Shown here: positions 15,892 through 23,665 of the stretch, piece after piece
Layout: the number at the start of each line of letters is the position of its first letter
How positions within the stretch are numbered: the stretch's first letter is position 1
Source: Rummeliibacillus pycnus_B
Lineage (GTDB): Bacteria; Bacillota; Bacilli; Bacillales_A; Planococcaceae
Assembly: GCF_050459865.1 (NCBI RefSeq)
Contig: NZ_JBCMNM010000022.1
Coordinates: 23,916 to 87,915 of the forward strand
DNA: 64,000 bases
Reading direction: 5' to 3'
The notes under the pieces: generated by a model
The model's database searches: none
Seen by the model: the letters and a program-made list of their open reading frames with translations, nothing else
Told to the model about the DNA's origin: nothing
Program-made: the position numbers and the translations under genes

Positions 15892-16509
15892 ATGAGATTG
15901 AAATATTTTAAAGAATATTTTTCTTACCCTGATATATTAATTATGAGCTGTCTATTCCTCATTAGCTTTGGATTTATGATTCTACATTTAACCTCTATCG
16001 TAATTTGGGGTGCTTTTATTCTGGGAATGATTATGTATTCCTTAGCTGAGTATGTTACACACAGGTTTCTTTTTCATCTGAAACCACCAAAGAATGCATT
16101 TTTATTAAAAATGCTTAAACGCTTACATTATGACCACCATACAAATCCGAACGAATTACATTTATTATTTTTACCCTTATGGTATAGTTTGCCAAACATT
16201 GCAATTGTAGCAGCCATTTTTTATTTTCTTTCATCTAGCTTTGTACTTACAAACGCATTCATTGCAGGTATCATGCTCTTTTTATTATTTTATGAATGGA
16301 AGCATTATATCGCCCATCGCCCTCTTCGGCCAATATCTCCATGGGGGCGTTGGATGAAAAAGGTTCATTTATGGCATCATTTCAAAAATGAAAATTACTG
16401 GTATGGTGTTACGAACCCAGCCTATGATTTTCTCATGGGGACCTTTAAAAACCAAAAAGATGTTGATCAAAGTAAAACGGCTAAAAATCTAGAGAAACGT
16501 TGCGATTAG
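15892..16509 (+). CDS. Fatty acid hydroxylase/sterol desaturase superfamily enzyme
   Basis: 205 residues, about four membrane helices, and the di-iron histidine boxes HRFLFH, HYDHH, HYIAHRP and HLWHH. Members hydroxylate or desaturate fatty acyl chains, sterols or carotenoids in the membrane using oxygen. GGAGG 8 nt before the ATG and 21 nt after fadR: a two-gene operon whose regulator probably senses acyl-CoA. This suggests acyl-chain modification, e.g. 2-hydroxylation; the substrate is inference. A terminator and att copy follow, making this operon the whole cargo of a 1.6-kb module. Confidence 0.85.
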   Translation: MRLKYFKEYFSYPDILIMSCLFLISFGFMILHLTSIVIWGAFILGMIMYSLAEYVTHRFLFHLKPPKNAFLLKMLKRLHYDHHTNPNELHLLFLPLWYSLPNIAIVAAIFYFLSSSFVLTNAFIAGIMLFLLFYEWKHYIAHRPLRPISPWGRWMKKVHLWHHFKNENYWYGVTNPAYDFLMGTFKNQKDVDQSKTAKNLEKRCD

Positions 16510-16591
16510 AAAATAGAATTATAAAAAATAACCCATTGTCACTCCCTGAGAAATGTCGAATGAACTTTGTAACTTCAACATAAATAATCAT

Positions 16592-16633
16592 AAAAAGCCA
16601 CAACCCATTCATAAAGAGGGTTTGGCTTTTTTT
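16592..16633 (+). terminator. Terminator of the fadR operon
   Basis: AAAAAGCCACAACCC pairs with GGGTTTGGCTTTTTTT, one mismatch. Confidence 0.87.
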
Positions 16634-16640
16634 ATGGTTT

Positions 16641-16665
16641 TCATTTACTTATGATACGGTTCGCC
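16641..16665 (-). repeat. SCC-like att copy (rlmH 3' end)
   Basis: The minus strand encodes G-E-P-Y-H-K-TAA with GGC for Gly (rlmH itself has GGT). Shares 22 consecutive bases (TCATTTACTTATGATACGGT then TC) with the 15051 and 23641 copies. Its right flank carries the inverted repeat at 16678-16691. Confidence 0.85.
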
Positions 16666-16677
16666 GCAGCGCATCTT

Positions 16678-16691
16678 AATGAGGTTTTATT
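16678..16691. repeat. Left inverted repeat of the rlmH-proximal module
   Basis: AATGAGGTTTTATT is the exact complement of 23632-23645 (AATAAAACCTCATT). Both lie just inside the att copies that bound 16645-23665, as inverted repeats do at SCC ends. Confidence 0.8.
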
Positions 16692-16807
16692 TTTATCTTT
16701 CATAAAGAAATTCTTAAACTATTAAAAGGTACACCTAAAACATACAACTAAATTTCTGCCCAATGGATCAATAAAAAATCAGAAGTTGATTTTTTTGATA
16801 TTTTCCC

Positions 16808-16966
16808 ATGGTTTCCAAACTCTCAAACCTGAAAAATATTACTATTCACTCAGAATTACATCATATTAACCAAATAATGTGTAACCCGAACGAAATTAAA
16901 CAAGTGTTTATTAATATATTTCAAAATGCTATTGAAGTGATTGTACATCGGAAACAACAGCGATAA
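16808..16966 (+). pseudogene. Histidine-kinase ATPase-domain remnant
   Basis: An open stretch of 52 codons contains NPNEIKQVFINIFQNAIEVI, the N-box of a sporulation-type sensor kinase ATPase domain (family pattern: NQIKQVFINLLKNAIEAM). The gene stops after HRKQQR, without the G-boxes, and upstream there is no H-box. No ribosome site seen. It is a decayed fragment stranded inside the module next to the left inverted repeat. Confidence 0.6.
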
Positions 16967-17161
16967 GTGAACCTGCATTTTGATGGCGAATCAATACCCT
17001 TTTACTTCCATATTCAAACACCTCATATAAAAACTTATCTCTTTTTTACTTTCAATTAGAAATCAAAATTAAGAGCCAGACGTCTCAACCGTAGAATACA
17101 GTATCATCTATACAGTATTTCGGTATTAGGAGAAATCTGACTCTAATAGGTTATTAAATTG

Positions 17162-20100
17162 TTAATTTAGTACCTTTACAACTGTTTGACCAATAACTAA
17201 GTAACCATTAACGTTACAACGGAACTCTAAAGCTTGCTCACCTGCAGCCCATGTAAAGTTTGATCTTTCAAATTTAAACTGCCCTTGCTTCGCTTGGTTA
17301 TAATACCCATTATTACTACTTAATGCTTTAACCCCGTTTAACTGGGCAGTATCCAAATCAAATTGGTTAGCTTGGAACCCTTCAGGCAAATCTACACGAA
17401 GTGTAAATACTCCTGTATTTGGTTTAATTACGTTTGGAGTTACTTCAATAGAAGCTGGAATGAAAACAGTAAATGTCTTTTTCATAATTTGAAGATTTCC
17501 AGCATAGTCGGTTGCAAAAATCGTAACAGTGTATTCTCCTGGCTTATTTAAGATGATTTGATTTAAGCTATTCACAACTTTTCCCAAAGGATCATTAGGA
17601 GCAGTGAATAGTACCTTTTCAATTGCTACCCCAGATAAATAATCCTGTGTTTCATAATCTAACTGGAATGTACTTCCCAATTTATAATAGTCATTAAAAT
17701 TGGTAGTGATTACTGGTGCTGTCTTATCCACCTTTACTTCCACTTTCTTAACATCTTCTTTATTGCCTGCTTTGTCAATTGAGTAGAATGAAACCTCGTT
17801 GATCCCCTCTCTTTCAACTGTGAAGGAGGTTCCCTCCACATAATCCGAGCCATTAATGGAGTAATAGGTTTTCGCTATTCCGCTCTCACTGTCAGTTGCT
17901 GATAAATTCACTTTTACGTTTTTATTAACCCATTCAGTTGGTGCATCTGCCTTTGTTTCTGGTGCTGTTTTGTCCACTTTCACTTCGACTGTTTTGACAT
18001 CTTCTTTATTGCCTGCTTTGTCAATTGAGTAGAATGAAACATTGTTGATTTCCTCTTGCTCAACCGTGAAGGAGGTTCCTTCCACATAACCAGAGCCATT
18101 AATGGAGTAATAGGTTTTCGCTACTCCGCTCTCACTGTCAGTTGCTAATAAATTCACTTTTACGTTTTTATTAACCCATTCAGTTGGTACATCTGCCTTT
18201 GTTTCTGGTGCTGTTTTGTCCACTTTTACTTCGACTGTTTTGACATCTTCTTTATTGCCTGCTTTGTCAATTGAGTAGAATGAAACCTCGTTGATCCCCT
18301 CTTGCTCAACCGTGAAGGAGGTTCCTTCAACATAATCAGAGCCATTGATCGAGTAATAGGTTTTTGCTACACCTGATTCATTATCCGTTGCCGTTAATTT
18401 TACCGTCTGGCTTTCCTTTGTCCAATTAGATGCGGCATCTGCTGTTGTTACAGGTGGTAACGTATCTGTAATTAACTTGGCGATAACAGAATTAGATGGA
18501 CCAGATTCCCCAAATGAATTACTAGAAGAAGTAACGTAATACTCATGATTTTTATATGAAAGATTGGATAAAGTATACGAAAGATTGTTTATATTATTTG
18601 CAAGCAACACCGGTATACCATCCACTAACTCGTAGATATTATATCCATTTGCATATGTGACAAAATTCCAGGATATCACCGCACTAGCTGGACCAGTGAC
18701 CCTCAAAGTTGCAATAGGTGCCTGCATGTCTGGGTAAATAATATTTTCAGATACTAGATTAGACAAACCTGACTCTCCAAATCGAGTGCTATAAGCCGTG
18801 ACTTGATACAAATGGGGCTCTTCAGATAAGTTGTAGGCAGTGTAGCTAGAAGAGGTCCCCTTATAAAGTAAAACCTTCGTATCCCCTTTTAATTCATATA
18901 AGTGATATTCATTTGCCCATGAAACTGAATTCCATGAAAAGGTTACGTTATTTGCATTAAAAATCGTTCCCTGAAGTGCTGGTGCTTGAACAATTGGCCA
19001 ATCTAAATTGAAACTTACCGTTCCGCCTATTGGGGATTCACCAAAACGGCTGCTATAGGAATGGACCACATAGATATAATTGCCTTCTGGCATATTAGTA
19101 AAGGTGGTTGATGTTCCTGTCACTGTTTTCTTCAATACCTCTTGCCCGTCTATAATTTGATAGATATTGTATCCTGTTGCATATGAAGTAGCATTCCATT
19201 TTAAGGTGATATCATTTCCATTTACAATAGAGTATGTTGCAACTGGCGCCTGCATAATTGGAAATACTAGGGTAAATGAAACATCACTGCCATTTTCCGA
19301 CTCTCCAAAACGACTGCTGTAGGAATGCACTTCATATTGGTAATCACCTTCAGGCATGTTTGCAAGAGTTAAAGAAGTGCCTGTAACCGTTTTTATTAAG
19401 AGTAGTTGCCCATCAATTCTTTGGTAAATATTATAGGCTGTTGCATACGTGGCTGACGGCCAGCTTAAAACAATATCATTTCCATTTGTAATATTTTTTG
19501 TAAGACTTAAAGGTGCCTGCATTGTTGAAAAAACGATTGAAAGTGAAACAACACTGCCATTAGTAGTTTCCCCAAAACGATCACTGATGGTATGAACTTC
19601 ATAGGTGTAATCACCTTCTGGCATGTTTACAAGAGTAGTAGAAGTTCCTGTAACCGTTTTTAGGTATTTTAATTGCCCATCTACATTTTGATAAATACTA
19701 TACGACGTTCCATAGGTAGCAGCATTCCACTTCAAAGTAATATCATTTCCGTTCGCAATGCTATAAGTCAAATTGTTTGGTGCTTGAACTTTTGGAAAAG
19801 TAATCGTGAAACTTGCACTGCTTCCTCGCTCTGATTCACCAAAACGACTGCTGTAGGAATGGACCACATACGTGTGGGTTCCTTCAGTAACCTTTGAAAA
19901 AGTCGTATAAGCAGTTGTTACCGTTCTTTGAAATACTTCCTGACCATCAATGATTTCATAAACTTTATAGCTTGTTGCATACGGAACAGAATCCCATTTC
20001 AAAGCAATATCACTTATATTTGGAGTAGTTCCAGAAAGGTTCGTTGGTGCAGTCATAGTAGGCCAAGCTAATGTGAATTGTGCTTCAGCCCCTTGGGGCG

Positions 20101-22030
20101 ATTCACCTAATAGTAAGGAATAGGAATCTACTATATAATCATAGTCCCCTGCGGGCTGATTCGTATAAGTCACACTTGTTCCAGTAACCGTACTTTGTAA
20201 GATTTTAAAACCAGCAACAACCTTATAGATTTTATAATTGGTTGCATATTGAACTGGGCTCCAAGTCAATTTAATGTCATTGCCGTTTGAAATGGTATAG
20301 GCAAGATTGGTTGGCGTACCCATTGCTTGGCCAGTTAAATTAAGGGATACCGAACTGCCGTCACTTGACTCACCAAATCTTGAAGAGTACGAATGAATTT
20401 CGTACTGATATTGACCTGCCGGCATACTCGTATAATTAATACTTGTACCTGATACCGTGTTTTTAAGAGTTTTTGTCCCGTTTACAATTTGATAAACCTT
20501 ATAGGAAGTTGCATATGGTGATGCATCCCAACTAATTGAAAAACTAGTAGGGCTCGTTATGTTAGATACTTGATTTGCTGGTGCCACCATTGTTGGCAAT
20601 ATAAGGGGAAAAGAAAGAGAGGCTCCTTCAGCAGATTCCCCAAAACGGCTATTGAATGAATATACTTGATAGCTATAATCCCCTGCCGGCATATTGGTAT
20701 AGGATATGGAAGTACCAGTAACTGTACTCTTTAAAACCTTTTGTCCATTCACAATTTGATAGATTCGATAATTTGTAGCATTTGCAGCTGGTTGCCAGGT
20801 TAAAGAAATATCGTTTCCATTATTAATCTGGTAGTTGAATCTGTCTGGTTTTTCCATAATAACAGGATCCAGTGTTAACGAAACATCACTGCCTACCTCT
20901 GACTCACCAAATCGACTGCTATTCGATGTAATCTCATATGTATAATCTCCTGCAGGCATATTAGTAAAGGTAGCCGTGGTACTGGTTACTGTACTTTTCA
21001 ATACTCGCTGACCATCGATAATTTGATAAACATTATAGCTGTCAGCATAAGAGGCCGAAGCCCATGATAAAACAATATCATTCAAGTTTTTTATTGTAGA
21101 AACGGCATTGCTAGGTGGTAGCATTGACACATTACTTACATTTAGACTAATAGATGCAGCTGTTCCAGATTGCCCAAACCGGTCACTTACAGAATAAACC
21201 CTATATTCATAGTCCCCTTGTGACATATTTGTAAATTGGGCACTGGTTGATGTAACAGATTTCTGATAAACTTCCTGTCCATTAATAACCTGATAAATTT
21301 TATAACTATTGGCATAGGTTGCTGCTATCCATTTTAAATTGATATCACTGCCATTTGTTAAAATAAAAGTTAGATTTGTAGGTCCTTTCATTACTGGATA
21401 AACAACATTTACATCGATTGGTGTTGAAGTGGTTGACTCCCCATACAGCGAATTTACAGCTGAAACCACATAGGTATAAGTCCCTTCATTCGCATTTACA
21501 ATAGTGTAAGAACGGGATGTAGTGGTTGTTAAGAGCTTTTTTGTCCCATTTTGGGCTAATTGGTAAACCTTATAATTTTCTGCATGAGAAGAGGCTCCCC
21601 AATTAAGGACAATGTCATTTCCATTTTGAATAGTGTTGGTTAAAGAGGTTGGTGCTACCATTGTTGGATAACTAACGGTAACATCCACCGGGGCACATGG
21701 ACCTGATTCACCATATGTGCTCAATGTCGAAACAACATAACTGTGAGTACCTTCAGATAAATTGTTTAAAGAGTAACTGTTGGTTGTTGCCTTACCAAGT
21801 AAGATTAGCTGTCCATCGGTAATTTCGTAAACATTGTAACCTGTTGCACCATATACAGAACTCCATACTAAATTTCCATCATCCGGGGTAGTTGCCTTAT
21901 AAGCAAGATTGCTTGGTGGCAAAAGAACTCCACTGTCTGCTGCGAATGCATTCCCTAATGGTGAAACAAGCTGTATCAAAAGAAACAGTATAGCAATCAT
22001 TGAACCGAACTTTCTTTTTCTACCTATCAT
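17162..22030 (-). CDS. Giant secreted FN3/Ig-repeat protein under c-di-GMP riboswitch
   Basis: 1622 residues from ATG 22030, which has GGAGAGGTGGAG directly upstream; an ATG at 22060 lacks a site. Signal peptide MIGRKRKF then SMIAILFLLIQLVSPLGNAFA, cleaved after AFA. Then 13 FN3-like repeats of about 90 residues (to about 1190), each with an NGNDI-W-Y-YQ pattern and a conserved RFGES near its end. Three Ig-like repeats of 82 residues follow (DKTAPETKAD, YYSINGS, FYSIDKAGNKEDV), nearly identical at DNA level, then about 200 unique residues. No LPXTG, SLH or LysM is visible, so it is secreted or loosely attached. A c-di-GMP-I riboswitch in the leader suggests an adhesin or matrix protein of the biofilm state. 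Function is inference. Confidence 0.88.
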   Translation of the reverse strand: MIGRKRKFGSMIAILFLLIQLVSPLGNAFAADSGVLLPPSNLAYKATTPDDGNLVWSSVYGATGYNVYEITDGQLILLGKATTNSYSLNNLSEGTHSYVVSTLSTYGESGPCAPVDVTVSYPTMVAPTSLTNTIQNGNDIVLNWGASSHAENYKVYQLAQNGTKKLLTTTTSRSYTIVNANEGTYTYVVSAVNSLYGESTTSTPIDVNVVYPVMKGPTNLTFILTNGSDINLKWIAATYANSYKIYQVINGQEVYQKSVTSTSAQFTNMSQGDYEYRVYSVSDRFGQSGTAASISLNVSNVSMLPPSNAVSTIKNLNDIVLSWASASYADSYNVYQIIDGQRVLKSTVTSTTATFTNMPAGDYTYEITSNSSRFGESEVGSDVSLTLDPVIMEKPDRFNYQINNGNDISLTWQPAANATNYRIYQIVNGQKVLKSTVTGTSISYTNMPAGDYSYQVYSFNSRFGESAEGASLSFPLILPTMVAPANQVSNITSPTSFSISWDASPYATSYKVYQIVNGTKTLKNTVSGTSINYTSMPAGQYQYEIHSYSSRFGESSDGSSVSLNLTGQAMGTPTNLAYTISNGNDIKLTWSPVQYATNYKIYKVVAGFKILQSTVTGTSVTYTNQPAGDYDYIVDSYSLLLGESPQGAEAQFTLAWPTMTAPTNLSGTTPNISDIALKWDSVPYATSYKVYEIIDGQEVFQRTVTTAYTTFSKVTEGTHTYVVHSYSSRFGESERGSSASFTITFPKVQAPNNLTYSIANGNDITLKWNAATYGTSYSIYQNVDGQLKYLKTVTGTSTTLVNMPEGDYTYEVHTISDRFGETTNGSVVSLSIVFSTMQAPLSLTKNITNGNDIVLSWPSATYATAYNIYQRIDGQLLLIKTVTGTSLTLANMPEGDYQYEVHSYSSRFGESENGSDVSFTLVFPIMQAPVATYSIVNGNDITLKWNATSYATGYNIYQIIDGQEVLKKTVTGTSTTFTNMPEGNYIYVVHSYSSRFGESPIGGTVSFNLDWPIVQAPALQGTIFNANNVTFSWNSVSWANEYHLYELKGDTKVLLYKGTSSSYTAYNLSEEPHLYQVTAYSTRFGESGLSNLVSENIIYPDMQAPIATLRVTGPASAVISWNFVTYANGYNIYELVDGIPVLLANNINNLSYTLSNLSYKNHEYYVTSSSNSFGESGPSNSVIAKLITDTLPPVTTADAASNWTKESQTVKLTATDNESGVAKTYYSINGSDYVEGTSFTVEQEGINEVSFYSIDKAGNKEDVKTVEVKVDKTAPETKADVPTEWVNKNVKVNLLATDSESGVAKTYYSINGSGYVEGTSFTVEQEEINNVSFYSIDKAGNKEDVKTVEVKVDKTAPETKADAPTEWVNKNVKVNLSATDSESGIAKTYYSINGSDYVEGTSFTVEREGINEVSFYSIDKAGNKEDVKKVEVKVDKTAPVITTNFNDYYKLGSTFQLDYETQDYLSGVAIEKVLFTAPNDPLGKVVNSLNQIILNKPGEYTVTIFATDYAGNLQIMKKTFTVFIPASIEVTPNVIKPNTGVFTLRVDLPEGFQANQFDLDTAQLNGVKALSSNNGYYNQAKQGQFKFERSNFTWAAGEQALEFRCNVNGYLVIGQTVVKVLN
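17715..18452 (-). repeat. Three tandem 246-bp repeats in the FN3/Ig gene
   Basis: GGTGCTGT starts at 17715, 17961 and 18207, exactly 246 bp (82 codons) apart, and long runs between are identical, e.g. ACATCTTCTTTATTGCCTGC and GAGTAGAATGAAAC in every unit. Differences are few and include synonymous ones, pointing to recent duplication or gene conversion. The right limit is approximate. Confidence 0.85.
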
Positions 22031-22060
22031 AATCTCCACCTCTCCTGTAAAAAAGGCCAT

Positions 22061-22111
22061 AAAAAAGGAACCTCAAACAAGGTCCATAGATCAGTAGAAC
22101 TATGATTCCTT
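22061..22111 (-). terminator. Riboswitch expression-platform terminator
   Basis: On the minus strand AAGGAA pairs with TTCCTT, with an inner CATAG/CTATG helix, followed by six T. Its 5' arm overlaps the 3' end of the c-di-GMP aptamer, so ligand-dependent folding could choose between them. Direction of control (ON or OFF) cannot be told by eye. Confidence 0.6.
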
Positions 22112-22200
22112 GTGGCAACCGGCTACCTTCCACAAGAAATATTTCTCATAGGTCAGGCCCTTGGCTTTGCGTCTCATAGTTTCCTATGATTTGCCTTTTT
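22108..22200 (-). promoter_or_regulatory. Cyclic di-GMP-I riboswitch (GEMM-I)
   Basis: On the minus strand: AAAAAGGCAAATCATAGG, a CTATG hairpin arm, GACGCAAAGCC, GGGCCTGACCTATGAG, then GGTAGCCGGTTGCC closing with CCACAAGG. These are the conserved GGCAAA, GACGCAAAGCC and GGTAGCCGG blocks of the GEMM-I aptamer, in order. It precedes the giant FN3 protein gene by about 80 nt, with a terminator between. Confidence 0.92.
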
Positions 22201-22317
22201 CACTTGGTAATTTTGTTACTTTAAGTCTATCATAATCACTTTCGTCATGGGTAGTTTTTCTTATTACCTATTAAGAAATATCTACTTCACTTCTCATAGA
22301 ATTTTAAATCAAATTAT

Positions 22318-22346
22318 TATGTAATTTTTATTCTAAAAATTACATA
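22318..22346. promoter_or_regulatory. 29-bp palindrome upstream of uracil permease
   Basis: TATGTAATTTTTA and its exact complement TAAAAATTACATA separated by TTC. No T-run follows, so an operator or an mRNA hairpin near the ribosome site (GGGGGG, 22380) is more likely than a terminator. Function unknown. Confidence 0.5.
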
Positions 22347-22390
22347 GGAGAAATAACATATAGCAAGACAATAGTAAAGGGGGGACACGT

Positions 22391-23557
22391 TTGAAAAATT
22401 TTTTTCGCGCGATACCATTATCTTTACAGCATTTGTTAGCAATGTTTGGTGCAACAGTTTTGGTTCCAGCACTAACCGGTCTTGATCCAGGAAGTGCACT
22501 TATTGCCAGCGGTTTAGGAACCTTGATTTTCCATCTTATTACACGTGGGAAGGTTCCTACGTATCTAGGTTCATCCTTCGCTTTTATTGCTCCGCTAGCA
22601 TTGTATGTGGGGAAGTTAAATTCACCAGGTCAAGCAGTTGCAGGTCTTATCAGCGTTTCCATTGTTTATGCCATTGTATCTATTATCATTTCAGTTATCG
22701 GTTTTGAAAAAGTCCGAAAAGTAATTCCTGCAGTTGTCGTCGGACCGGTTGTAAGTATAATCGGTCTTTCGCTTGCAACCACTGCGGTGACCAACATGGC
22801 TTCTACCCAATGGGATGTCGCTATCGTCAGCCTTCTTGCAGCGATTATTGCTACGCTTGCAGGAACTAAGATGATCCGCCTCTTCCCGCTCTTAATTGGT
22901 CTTGCAATAGGGTATGCTTATGCTGCTATGCGTGGATTTGTTGATTTTGACACCATCGCCAGAGCACCTGCCTTTGCTCTTCCACATTTCGTCATGCCGG
23001 AATTCACATGGGTTGTGATCCTCGGAATGGCGCCGATTGCCTTGGTTACCATCATCGAAGACCTTGGACATATGTTTGTTCTAAATGAGATTACAGGAAA
23101 AGAAGTGACAAAGGACCCTGGATTTTCAAGCATCCTATGGGGGAATGGCCTTGCAACATTAATCTCCGGCTTCATCGGTGGACCTGCACAAACTACTTAC
23201 GCGGAAAATCTCGGGGTTCTAGCCATCACACGTCAGTTTTCAAGTAGGATTATTCAAGGTGCTGCTGTTCTTGCGATTCTTCTTGGCTTGTTCGGTAAAG
23301 TTGGAGCTGCTATCCAATCCATTCCAGTTGCAGTGATGGGCGGCATATGTATCTTGTTGTTTGGTATGATTGCAGGAATGGGGATCCGTCACATCATTGA
23401 GGAAAAAGTTAGTCTGGCTAATATGAAAAATTTAGTCATCGTCGCAATTATCTTTATCATCGGAGTTGGATATGCCCATGGTATCGCCTACGCCACGGTT
23501 GCCGGATTGCTCATCTATTGGCTCGTACCTGATTTTACTACAAAGAACGAAAATTAG
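22391..23557 (+). CDS. Uracil permease-like NCS2 transporter
   Basis: 388 residues, about 14 short helices. PLSLQHLLAMFGATVLVPALTGLDPG at the N-terminus, the QHLLAMFGATVLVP signature, and GGPAQTTYAENLGVLAITRQFS (substrate-site glutamate region) are typical of UraA-type uracil:proton symporters. TTG start with GGGGGGACACGT before it. It is divergent from the FN3 gene and ends in a terminator 65 bp before the rlmH att. No pyr genes nearby, so probably a second, accessory permease. Confidence 0.87.
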   Translation: MKNFFRAIPLSLQHLLAMFGATVLVPALTGLDPGSALIASGLGTLIFHLITRGKVPTYLGSSFAFIAPLALYVGKLNSPGQAVAGLISVSIVYAIVSIIISVIGFEKVRKVIPAVVVGPVVSIIGLSLATTAVTNMASTQWDVAIVSLLAAIIATLAGTKMIRLFPLLIGLAIGYAYAAMRGFVDFDTIARAPAFALPHFVMPEFTWVVILGMAPIALVTIIEDLGHMFVLNEITGKEVTKDPGFSSILWGNGLATLISGFIGGPAQTTYAENLGVLAITRQFSSRIIQGAAVLAILLGLFGKVGAAIQSIPVAVMGGICILLFGMIAGMGIRHIIEEKVSLANMKNLVIVAIIFIIGVGYAHGIAYATVAGLLIYWLVPDFTTKNEN

Positions 23558-23560
23558 AAT

Positions 23561-23602
23561 AAAAAGGCCATTCCACAACACTTTTAGCGGAATGGCTTTT
23601 TA
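23561..23602 (+). terminator. Terminator of the uracil permease gene
   Basis: AAAAAGGCCATTCC pairs with GGAATGGCTTTTT with a 14-nt loop. Confidence 0.88.
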
Positions 23603-23631
23603 TTTGTAAGGCAACAACTCGGTCAAAGGAA

Positions 23632-23645
23632 AATAAAACCTCATT
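23632..23645. repeat. Right inverted repeat of the rlmH-proximal module
   Basis: AATAAAACCTCATT, exact complement of 16678-16691, immediately downstream of the rlmH stop on the gene's strand. Confidence 0.8.
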
Positions 23646-23665
23646 TACTTATGATACGGTTCACC
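23645..23665 (-). repeat. rlmH-embedded att site (reference copy)
   Basis: Codons G-E-P-Y-H-K-TAA of rlmH. In staphylococci the orfX/rlmH end (GEAYHK-stop) contains the SCC attB. The five other copies in the window match this one. Confidence 0.82.

Larger units (their letters stand above)
1619..23665. mobile_element. SCC-like tandem island at the rlmH 3' end
   Basis: Six directly repeated copies of the rlmH 3' end (1619, 3803, 11946, 15045, 16641, 23645) divide this accessory region into five modules of about 2.2, 8.1, 3.1, 1.6 and 7.0 kb. All copies fall between genes. Established knowledge: SCC elements of staphylococci integrate by Ccr serine recombinases at the 3' end of rlmH, leaving direct repeats with adjoining inverted repeats, and can stack in tandem. 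Here the rlmH-proximal module has perfect 14-bp inverted repeats (16678-16691 and 23632-23645). No recombinase gene is in the window, so the modules are either ccr-less cassettes, remnants, or part of a longer island extending left. Mobility is inferred. Confidence 0.7.

Noticed and set aside
1619..23665. Presence of a ccr recombinase, phage integrase or transposase in the island
   Set aside because: All larger frames were read and none encodes a serine or tyrosine recombinase or a transposase, so none is claimed.
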